A stretch of DNA of 64,000 nucleotides, from contig NC_079875.1 in NCBI RefSeq assembly GCF_029227915.1, forward strand, positions 11,593,001 to 11,657,000. The letters run 5' to 3'. The notes beneath the pieces are model-generated. The model was not told where the DNA came from. It worked only from the letters and a program-made list of their open reading frames with translations, and did not search any database. Made by a program: the position numbers and the translations under genes. The stretch comes from Hydractinia symbiolongicarpus. Taxonomy: Eukaryota; Cnidaria; Hydrozoa; Anthoathecata; Hydractiniidae. This document shows, piece by piece, positions 38,201-50,200 of this stretch; the stretch's first letter is position 1, and each line of letters opens with the position of its first letter.

Positions 38201-41200
38201 CTAAGTTTTATAACGATTTAATAGAATGTACAGAATTGAATGATTTTTTTAAAATTATTGTTAATTTCTAAAATTTTAGAGATATAACTTCACAACTTGT
38301 CATAGTATTCTATTTTCAACTTCTTTTTATCGAAATTTTAGTGGTGATGCAGAATCAGGGCTTGTGTCTGTAAATTCTTAGCCTCACCAGTCTGTAGTAA
38401 AAGAAAACTAAGCTGTTATACCGACCACCTTTATTGTCTTCATCATTATCAAAGGATGAATCAATTTGTTTTTTTTGTATTTTGTCTGGAGTCTGGCAGT
38501 CTGCTGTCATCTTTCTGTAGCAAATGCTTTGCCTGGCACAGTTAATGGCACACTTTGGTCATCCATTTCACCTGTTTTATTTTATTTTTATTTTTTTATT
38601 TTTTTTTACTTTTCTTATCTACACCATTTAATTTATATGTCATTTTCATTATTTTTTTTAGTGGAGACAGCGACTGACGTATGGCGCTTTCATCTATCGT
38701 AGATAGTTTTTCTGCTTCATTATTTCCCCATATATATTCTGCAAATATAAACCGTATCCTTCGTAATCATCTCCATTGACAGCATGAGTGGTAAATGGCA
38801 TCACTTTCACTTTTAATGAAGTCTTGTTTACATTTGAAGCGAATTATTTGCTAATTTTTGCGCAAAATTAAGTTCCGTATCCTGCGCTTTTTCAATTTAT
38901 TAAGAGTATTCAAAATGGTTTCTCACTGCACGAGTATCACTGGAGAAAAATATGCCTAAAGAAATGGATTTTCGGAGCAAGAAGACTTTGACCATAGTAA
39001 GTAAAATTATTAGTTTTAAGTGCTTTAAATGCTCTAAGTGAACTGCTCCTCGAGGAGTTTATCCGGATTTGATTCTAACTGCCCCAAATCACAAATAAAT
39101 GGTAAATGGAGCACTTGGAGTATTCATAACTGAATCTTGTATGAAAGAAATAACCCCTTATTAGCTGATAACTCGCCAAAAAAATTTTGTATGTATATTA
39201 GTGAACCATTACACTTAAGTAGATAAAAACATGTTGTGGTACTTTTGTTGAAAGCATTCGTTAATCTTTACACACTTTGGTAATAAGAATACAAAAATTT
39301 TAACCAGATTTGTTATTATTCTTATTTTTCTATTGTTACAAACAAAAGTCCTATTATTCTCAACATAAAATTCCAGCCTGATATTCTTATGAAGCACATT
39401 CTTATAAAAGAAAAACATGTATTTGCTTGGTGGACAATACTATGATTTTAAGAACCCTGGGCAGCTATTTTGCCATTGTGTTTATTGATAAGTAAAAATA
39501 ATTACTCTGTTACGAATACCATATAAACCGTTTTGTCTATCTATGCCAAGAAATATTACCCGAGGTCAAAATTATAGACCGAGCTTGCGCTTACTGAGGG
39601 TAATATTTCTCAGAAGAGATAGATAAAACAGTTTATCTTGTATTTATTAACTGATAGCTATTTTGTTTGGGTTTGTGGAAGCCAGGATTATGTTCTAAAG
39701 ATTTACTTTTGATAAGGTTGTAAAAACCAGGTTTTGATAAAGAAAGAAAACGTTCGTTTTGAATTTCATTATATCAATTTTTCAAATATATATACAAAAA
39801 CAAAACAAAACATTCGAATATCCGTATATATAATTTTTTTAAACGTTTTTTGAACCAAAGTTTATTCTCCGTCAGTCTAGCACACAAGTGGATTTAAAAT
39901 TATCAACATCCCTTGCTGTTTTTCTGGTGGAGTGATGCCAAGTGTCGGATTTACTGTAGGCTGATTTTTGAGACCGTATGTAGCTAGCTTTGTTATAAAT
40001 TCTCTGACGAACTTGTTTGTTTGTTTATATTTATAGTAACCATTTTAGTTGCTATGAGTTTAAAAGTTATACTATGCTGTATAAAGCTCGTAGTGAAGGC
40101 TTTTTAGCCAATCAGTGCAGCGGATTTCCCGAATAAACCGGTTAAAAATATCTATCAGTTAATAATGAACTGTATTGATTCATGAACTATTTTATTCATG
40201 CAAATGCACAGGAACCTGCTACAATATAAAGCTGTCGCTACATTGAGTACATGTTAGCAAAGCAAACTTCTGGCCAAGGAGGTTTGAAGTAAAAAAGAGA
40301 AGCGTCAAAATACAGAAAAGAAGTGTGAGAATACAGACAATAGAACACTTTGGTTCATAGAAGAGAAGTGCTTTTAAATTGGAAGAGAAATGAGCTGTAG
40401 GGGCCATCGTACCGCGTCAAGCAACAGAAAAACGTTCTTATTATTTTGTGCATTAATTTACAGATTAATTTGTTGTTGTTTTTGTCTTTGCGTACTTTGA
40501 TTGTTTTTCCTTAACTTTTTATATTTATTTATTTTATTATACTGAAAGTGGTGATACACGATCCGATTGATCTAATTCGATTTGTCGAATTCGACAAGTT
40601 GGATCGTGTATCATGTAAAAATCGTATGTTTTCGGCATGTTCAGACTTTTCGAATTCAATTTTGTAAAACGTCGGATCGGTTTTAACTTTTTCGATCAAT
40701 CGAAGATTTTTAACCAATCAAAATGCCTAAAATTTGTACATCAAATGTGTGTTCAGAAAAATGTGAGTTTCTATATGAAAAATAAACATTACTAGAGGAC
40801 GTTTAAAACACCATGTCTTCAAAAAAAAGATAAAAGAGAGTGAGAAGAAAGGAAAAGAGAAAAAAATTTAAACAATTTTCTCGCTTTAACCGATATTTGT
40901 GTAATAAATTATCACACACCACAAAAGTATGTCTTTTCTGCAGCCATTTTTTCGTTCACAAACGACGTCTCTAACGTTTTGTTAAATTTTTAAGTGCTGA
41001 AATAATAACTGCAACAGCAGCGAGTTCAACTTCGTCTACACCCTCTGAAGACATTTTATTAAAAGAAAAATATCAAAAACCTGTTCTCGTCTATCACCTG
41101 TCAAGTTTTGACTTTATTTTAATGCTCAATATAATTTCGACAAATCGAATTCAATTATTTGGATCGTGTATCACCACCTTAAGAGCAATTCACAGGTTTA

Positions 41201-44200
41201 AAAATCATTTTGCAAGGAACAAGGTATATCTTTTTCGGATGAACATGTCACTTACCTCTGCTCCAAGTTGGTATAAACTTTGAAACACGTTCTCATTCAT
41301 CAACAAAGATGTTTTCGTGCCATCGGAGAGAATGTCAGTTTTGTTAATCTTTGTATTTCCGTTGTACCACGTGATTTCATATACACCTCTAGGATCGAGC
41401 ACATCGTCACCAAGAGTGCAATTGAAAACTAAGCGATTATCTTGTGTAGTTACTTTAACGACAGGATAACGATGAATTCTTGGGAAATTCCCTGAAAGAA
41501 AGTATTGAAGTTTTCTACCTCAAAGTTACTAATTTCGCTGTTTGGTTCTGTCACGCTGTATTTGTGTTTGTATATGTGTTTTTTATTTTTTGGGTAGGGG
41601 GGGGGGGGTTGACTTGTTGCTAGTTATGTTATAACTACAGCTATTTTAATCATAAACTATGCTTTCGCTTCTAACTATTATTGCGATGTAAATAAATTAA
41701 AAATGCATTGATTGTGGTATATTCTGCTCTTTTTTTATTTACGAAAGGTTATTTTATAGCTATAGTATGTAATACAGTTATCTTTCGCCAAGAATATTCA
41801 GCATCATTAATTCATCTGTTAGTTAAAATGTCGAATTCTGTTGAATATAGCTTTAGTGCTACGCGCATGTAAAATAATGCAGAAAGAAATGACGTAATTA
41901 TTAAAGAGAAATGTTAATAACAACAAAGATGGTGCATAAAGGAAAAGGTTATAAAAAGTTAAAGCTCAAGAAAGGTACTTCTTTTCTTCTTCATTGCATA
42001 TTTATAATTAAGTATATCTGCTGACTCAGCAAATTAAAGAATGAACCAAAACACCCTCTAAGTGCCTGAACGCCAATATTTTCAGGAAAAAACTATGAAA
42101 ACTCAGATAGGTAACACACTGACTGAAAAGTTTATCTATTTGAACGGTTAAAAAAGGGTTAATGCCACCTTTTTTTAATGTGTCCACATTTGACATTCTA
42201 AAGCTTATTATATCTTGATAAAGACAAATTTCTTGCCTCCAGGTTCTCCCATTCTATACATCCACATTCCATCCAGACCAACATTTGATGTATCTACTAA
42301 TTTGCTCACATTTGCCATGCGGTGCAATGGATGTCTGAAAAAATTTGATTCGGTAATGTTTCCATCATTCCACCCAACCTGTTTGAAATAACACAAATTA
42401 AAATTTTTTTAAATATTGAATTGTCACGACTTAAAATTTGTATATCGATACTTTACGACACCTGTTTACTGTTTTGGATAATATATATGTAAAATAATAA
42501 TTTAATCAACCGAATTAGGTCTTAAAATAGTTATTCCCTGCTTTTAAAAATTTTGTTGCATTTATCGTGTCTTTACTGAGAGACGACATCTGATAAAACA
42601 ATACTTTGTTTAAATCGGTAAATATTTTGTTGGCTAAATTAGAATCATATCTAATTGATGGTTTCACCAACAGTTGCATAGTTTCACGCAAGATCGATTA
42701 CGAGAGTTGGAAATGAAATGAAGAAAATCATTCAGTTGCTGCTTAGACCCCGTAATAGCTATGCAAAGTTTAGTTGACAAAAAAGCTTAAATTTAATAAC
42801 AAGTTAATTTGCTTCCCATTTTTTTATGAAAACTGTAATGATTCAAATCTTATTTTTTTTTTGGAAAAAATTTTTTTAATTGTTATTTTCCAATTTCTTG
42901 TGTATTAGCATGTCCTGATTTGTGTGCGTGTGTGGGGGGAGGGGGGAGTGACAAATGTAGATAAGGAGCCGGATAAATAAGGATCTATATTTTCAAGAAA
43001 TATGACTCTTTATAAATGAAATCTTTTTTTTAACGAGGTAATTTTAGATGCCAATTCTTTACGACATCTCCACGATAGAGAATTACGACAAAACGTTTTA
43101 TGCTGATTAAAACGTTTTTAGGAAAAAGGTCGAATTAACACGAAAAAAAGCATGAAGTAAAATTGATGAAATGGGTTTTTTTGTGTGCGTTTCTTTTAAA
43201 AAAAAAACCGTAGCAAGATATTGTTGACATTGTAATGCTGAACTGTTAGAGAAAAGATACGCAAACAAATATAAAAATGAGAAAAACTTCGGGCGTGTTA
43301 GTGGAAAGTAAAAATGTAGAGCATTAAATAGAAACTTTCTTTGTATCGTAGAAAATTTTCGGCTGGCTCATTCGATAAGAGGGAAAATTTAAAGTTTCTA
43401 TTTTTTTGATTAAATTAGAAATAAAAAAACAAAACATTTCGATCCCATTTTGCAAACCGATGCAAAGTACTGCTCGCGCTCGTTAACACACCCTAACCCT
43501 AACCCTAATACTAACCCTAACTCTAACCCAAAAATTAACAAACGAGAAAAAGAAACAAAAACAAGCGCAGTATAAAGAGAAACAAAACAAACTAAAAGAA
43601 CAAATGTCTTACCGATGTTGTTCTGGATAAATAGTCCAATTGATTGTACAGAAAGAATGCATAAGTTTCTGTTGCGTCACATGCCAATGCAAGTTGGAAA
43701 GTCACTTTTGCCTGTAAAAGAAAACTTTTTATTACAAACATTATACCAAGTTAGGTGCTAAGTGAACTTTTTTCAAGTTCTGTCGTTCTATGGTATTTTA
43801 CACTCGTAATTTTCTCTTCAAAGTAACACTGGCGCCTTACAATTCAACGTTCTGTAAATAAAACAGGACGGTGGTAGACGTAAACCTTTCGAAGAACCTT
43901 ACTATGACAACCATTTCCTCTATGATGTACCTTCTGTTGCAAGCATAACATGTGTGTTATGATGTAGTATATTCGTACAAAGATCTTACACATTTACATG
44001 TATCCATACTACAAAAGATCTTTTCAAAACTTAAGGGAGAAAAGGTTATGGGTAAAGCTCTATTTTCTAAAGAACCTTATTGGATGCTATTCCAGATTTT
44101 AAATTACGAATAGTTTTAAAAATTGTCTGATGGCAGTTGCTAACTGCGTAAATGAATGCAATGCAAGTCTGAAAGAAAAAACAAATATAAATAAACTTAC

Positions 44201-47200
44201 TCGGCTGTTCCTATAAATATTTGTTTTAAACCATGTAACAACAAGCACGAAATGTGGTTGAATCGCTATTCCTCTTCTTTGTAAGATTTCTCGTGAAGCT
44301 TTTTCCAGAGCTGGTCCTGTTTTATGTACCTGATAGTAAAACTTTCCAGATGTTTCTATGAACATAAGGTCATTCCAAAATGGTGCTATCATGGCAACAC
44401 CGTTTAGAGGGAATTCCCGCGACGTATATACGTTGTATATTGATTTTCCAAATGCAATATAGCCGTTTGTGGAAATCTGAGAAGAAACATTGTATGGTAA
44501 GTATTATCAACTAGTTCAACAGTATCTAGATGGTTCACTCTTTCTAACATCTATTAGAATACTGTTATGTGCTAATCTTATGTACCAGTACTGTTACGAA
44601 GAAAAATTGATTTAAAGATGTATGAAAGCATACAAGTATTATTTTCATGCTGACATCTTCTATTTTTTTAAGGAGTGATATATACCATAACATTTGCGTA
44701 TCAAGTGTTATGGTGCCTGTCACATGACAATTACAAACCATGAGTTAATAAAAAATTGACTTTTGCTAATGCCAGCATTCTTTATTTCACGAGAAAGTCG
44801 GAACGGTTCCATAAACACGCAATCCATTTATTAAATGGATTGCGTGTTTATGGAACCGAACGCATGCGCACTAGGTGGCAGGATAGTAGCGCCAGTGAAA
44901 ACAAGAGGTTCTGGTTGTGATTGTACTTATACTTGAAAAAATGCCTGATTCTTGTTGTGCAGTAGGCTGCTCCAATAAAAGAAAAAAAGGTGGAAAATTA
45001 AAATTTTATCGCATACCATTCGGTCACAATGAAGAAAGCAAGAAACTTCGTCAACTTTGGGTACAAGCAATAAAGAGAGAAAAATGGACAGAAAAACAAA
45101 TAGATAACTCAAGAATTTGCAGTGAACATTTTATATCTGGTAAATAAAAATACCTTTTTATATAAAACATAATTTTTAACAACAAAAGTAATGTTATCCA
45201 TATAGCTAGCTAGTTATTTAGATGTAGCTGCTAGATATATAAAATTAAACTCTTTAATGCTAGCTAACCTAGCTAGCTATTTAGTATCTATAATAACTAA
45301 ATGTGCCACAAAAAAGTCTTAGCAAATTTTTTTTATATTCCAGGAGAAAAATCTAAAGACCCACACCATCCAGATTATGTGCCATTAAAGTTTGCGTACA
45401 AAAAAGAAGTGTTTCAGCAGCAAAAGCTACACAGATTTGAGCGAAAGGATGTCTTCTACATCTAGTCACACTGACACTGATGCTGACTTTGATACAGGTG
45501 TAGACAATGTTGAAAATGATGCAGAGCTGTGCACAAAATCTTCACAGACTGAAGTTACATTGGAAAAATTGCAGCAAGAAATTTTTAGTCTCAAAAAGGA
45601 AAAAGAAGGCATTCAAAAAGAGTTATCTACAGCTAGGGTGGAATTATTAGAACTTAAGAATGATGTGGTTCAACCTTTAGAAAATGCTTCAAGCACCAAA
45701 TTTTCTTATGATACTGTGGTTGCTGAAAATATGTTGAATTTGTATACTGAGATTACCACGCCTGGTTTATTTGAATGGTTTTTATCGTTATTTGTTAGAA
45801 AAGTGAGATATTTTAGCGAGAAACTTTCTCATAATGATCATTTGTTGCTGGTGCTTATGAAGCTAAAACTAGGTCTATTAAACAAAGATTTAGCTTATCG
45901 TTTTGGCTTGAGCGAGACAGTAGCTTCTCGAATATATCGTAGATGGATCCCTATCATATCTAGAGAGACATGCCATTTAATAATATGACATGATAGAGAA
46001 GCCTTGCGACGTCATTTGCCAAACAGCTTTAAAAAAAATTTTCAGAATTGTACATGCATAATTGATTGCACTGAAATTTTTGCTGAACGATCATATAACC
46101 TAAATGCATGTGCACAAACATGGTCCAACTACAAAAATACTTGCACAATGAAATATCTTATCAGAATAACACCAGCTGGGGCAGTTAGCTTTTTGTCACG
46201 TGGTTATGGTGGTCGAATTTCTGATAAGGAAATAACAACACAAAGTGGATTTCTTGATAAGTTGCAGCATGGTGATTGTATACTGGACGATCGTGGTTTT
46301 ACGATAGCACAAGATCTTGCTACTAGGGGTGCTTACTTGAAAATACCTAAATTTGCACGTGGAAAAGCACAAATGAGTGCAAGTAATGTGGTGATATCCC
46401 GGAAAATTTCCAATGTTCGTATACATTTAGAACGTGTTATTGGAAGACTTCGAAAGTTTCGTATCCTGCAGTCAATTATTCCAATATCGGAAATTGACTT
46501 AATAGATTATGTTATGTCAGTTATATGTGTGTTAGTAAACATTAACAAAAGTGTTGTTGCACAATAGGTTCTTTATTGTAATGTTTTTTTGTTTTTGCAT
46601 GTTTCGCAAAACCATTTTCCAGAAGGTGCACGGAGTAAATTTACACAGCAATAATGATACCATTCTATTGCACAATTTTTGCCATCGCATGCAATCATTG
46701 GTAGGAAGCTTGGTCTTTTGCAAATACAATACAGCTTTTCTGTCTTGTCAGTTTCTTGATCCATGCTTCGTGTCACAATTTCTGGCAAAATCATTGTGAA
46801 AAAAACATGCTCAATTTTTGATATTAATTTTTTACAAAATTCTGTGTCTTGATGAACATTGGATAGTTTATAATTTTTATCACTTCACACAAAAAAGTAA
46901 TCAAATTTTGTGTTTGTAACAATCATTTGCTGTTGGATTTGGAAATAATACTGATGATTTGTTTTCATGTTGCCATCCGAATCAATAGGGAATGTTTTAT
47001 CACACTCAACATCATCAAAACCTGAGCTGTATTTATAAGGACATTTTATTTCTAAAACGCCTAAGCCGTGACATTTACACAAAACAAGAGCATCAGGTGA
47101 TGCTCCCATAAATGGGTATTCTTCTGACACATGTAAACCAGTTTCTTTTACAATAACGTTTTCATGATTTTTTGTGAACACCTCAACAAACTTTTTTCTA

Positions 47201-50200
47201 GCAGTTGCTTTTATGTCAATACCGTATTGTTGTGCTCATACAGTTATATTTGTAGAATATTGCATGATTGTTTCTGTAAATTTTTTTTTAGAATTTTCAT
47301 TATTTAGGTTTAAACTATATGCTCTTTTTGAGACAGATGTTGTGATTCTACCTGCTCTATGAATTTGCCATGCTGTTGACAAGCGCTGTTCTCTTGTAAC
47401 TTTCGTTAAATTTTTGCACTGACTGTCACAGTAGCCATTTTTGTATTCATAATAAAGCTCTCTGCACTCTGATTGAATTTCTTCAGGATTATTATTAATT
47501 AATTGTGGCTTAAAAAGGCTTGTCAAAGGTTCAGGAATACTATTTAATTCGGTTTCGTCAGCAGTGTCAGTTTCACTATTGGTAACTGTAAAATCTTCTG
47601 GATCATTGTCGTATAGGCTAGTAAGAATTGCATCTGGATTTACTGTATAAAGTTCTTTTAATTTTTGTTTATGAAACTCATTATTTAAATGTGTGGGATC
47701 CCTAAAAGAAAAAGGCTTCTTCATTCTATCCGACACAACTTTTTTTTCTTTGGGTACTGTTTGCTTCTGCTTTGGTCTGCTAAAGTCTATCTCAGTCATA
47801 AGAGCTGGTTCTGCGAATCGTCTAAAGCGTTTCCAAGCGCAAAGTTCACTTGTACATGCAATTTTGTTTATTCCTAATAATGCACCGGCTTGTAGCTTAA
47901 ATAATAGAGCCCCAACACGCCTGCATGCTGAACCAAGTCTAAACAAAATGTAGTGTATTAGAGCTAGGTTGCCTAATAAGTTATATACACAATGCTTAAT
48001 AACTTGCTTCCCGGCCATGCATGTGCAGTTTGCAGTAAGGACCCAGCCACCCTTCTTATGTAATGCAACCCATACTTCATATAGTTTTTGTTTTTGGCCT
48101 AGTCTTTGACTTGGTAAAAACTTTAAAATGCAAGTAGAGCATTAAGGGGAGAAAGTCATAAAAAATAAAAAGCTAACAATATAGCAAAGGCAAACAAAAC
48201 TTTGTTTTAATGTAACAAAATTCGCTTTTTGCATCAATGTTATGATATTAGACGTCTTGTACATGACCACATAAAAAAGTTGTATGAATCCAATGATTTA
48301 AAAGCCTTCATCCACTCGTGAGTGATACCACTTTTAGGACTTTTCACTAAGTACATACGGATATCTCCAAATGTTATATCTGGTAAATACTTTGGATCGT
48401 TTTGCCAGTCTTTTTTAAGGTATAAGGATCTGGTAATACATCATCATTGGCTAGGGTGAGCTTTATAATATACGAAGTTTTCTCATCTTTATCAAGCGAA
48501 AGAAAATAACTTGAATCTCACCACATGGCGTCCTAGTTATTTCAGCAGCAACGACAAGCAGGCCGGTTAATTTCGGCGAACGTATTTTTTTGTAAACCTT
48601 GGGAGATGTGAAGCCCTATACGTGCGCCGGCGCTCGCTGTTTTTTATCCTGCCAGCTTCCACAAGGTCCGAGAAAATGTAAACAAATGACGTCACAACGC
48701 AAGCCATCTATTACAATGGCAAAGAAACGTGTTAATCCATCATCCCTTCTCCTGTAAAATTAAGTCAGATATAAACACACTTGAACACTTGAACTTGGAT
48801 AGTATATTTTGATAACTGCAATCCTAGACCAAAATATTGACACAAAGGACATTTTTCGCCCTTTTTTTCATATATGGACAGCTTCACACGGTGAATGCTT
48901 TGCACCCGGCAGGCTGTACAGCAGCTACTTTTGCACACACGTAGGCACACATAATGTGATATTTGCATTTCCTAACACGCCGCACTACAAAATAATCCAC
49001 TTTGGGGCACTCGATGTTCCAAAATTCCTGCTGACGTCAACAACAATTAACACATTTTTTCAGCCTTTTTAATGAAGTTATCAGCAAAATCTTTTTGTGA
49101 TAAGAAGGACAATGAACTTTTAAAAACAAGAAAAAAATCAGCTTCTACGAACTCCAACTTTTTACAATCTCGTTATTTTTCATCAGCTTTTGCTTTTAAA
49201 TGAACCTCGGGTTAGCCCTGTTAAAACAATGTGCGGAGTTTTTTTGTTTATTCATATTTTTTTAATAATAGCCCTTTGTTTTTTTCAAAAGATTCTTTGT
49301 TAGCATCCCCTGATATGCATCGAGCGTTGTTAAAAGAACATATTCCGAATAAAAAAATTTCCGCACACAATATCATGGCTGCATGGTTCACCAATGTTGT
49401 CTGAAAATTTTAAAGTAAAACGAAAATGCTATCGAAAGTTAAAGCTCGTGCAGTGTAGCATAATGAAGATCGTCTAAATTTCTACATAATGCACCATATT
49501 TGTTGTTAATAACGTTTCTCTTTAATAATTACGTCATTTCTTTCTGTACAATTTTGCAAGCGCGTAGACTTAATCTATATTCGGCAGAATAAATAATTCC
49601 ACATGAATTTTAATTTAAAGAGAAATTGTTGAGGTCAAATTTTTTGGGTGAAAGGTAATAGTATTTAAGCTAAAAAATCATAACAAGTGTGTTATAATAG
49701 AAAAAATATGGATATATAGTCTGAAAATAACATTCCGTAACTAATTGTGTAAAAAAAAATTCCGATTTTAAAAGGGTTACAACTTTGTTAGGGCGAATCT
49801 CCACGGGACGATTTCCATGACGATCGTCATAAATACTCGAATTTGATTGGTCGCGATTTTCGTCATGACGAAAAGTTTAATTGGTTTCTACTTTTCGTCA
49901 CAAAAATCGTCGCGAATATCGTCCAGTGGAGATTCGGCCTTATTATAGTTTTTTTCGTCTCTTTTAAATGAAATTGACAACAAATCATTCTGTGATAAGA
50001 AGCATACAATACATTTTAAATGCTTTTGAGTGGATTCCCCCACGCGATTTCGTTTAAAATGTTTATTTCAGCCTTCTTAATTAAATTGTTAACAGCACAC
50101 TAATTTAAATGGATTCTTCCACGGGTTTGAATAACTAGTTATTATGATCAAATACAATGATTTATGCTTGGTTTATATTATACACAAGTTATCGCACTTG

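Larger units (their letters stand above)
44873..48657. mobile_element. ISL2EU/Harbinger-like DNA transposon in intron 1
   Basis: A 3.8-kb element with two convergent genes. The ends AGGTGGCAGGATA (44873) and TATCCTGCCAGCT (to 48657) form a 13-bp TIR with one mismatch. No clear target duplication was found. A THAP plus DDE transposase paired with a YqaJ-type nuclease gene is the arrangement described for ISL2EU elements. Both genes carry few lesions, so inactivation is fairly recent. It lies wholly inside the host gene's first intron. Confidence 0.75.

Noticed and set aside
45392-45988. Treating the 198-codon frame as a separate gene with its own start.
   Set aside because: It has no good start codon, lacks the THAP finger that belongs in front of it, and is explained by a one-base frameshift from the THAP exon.
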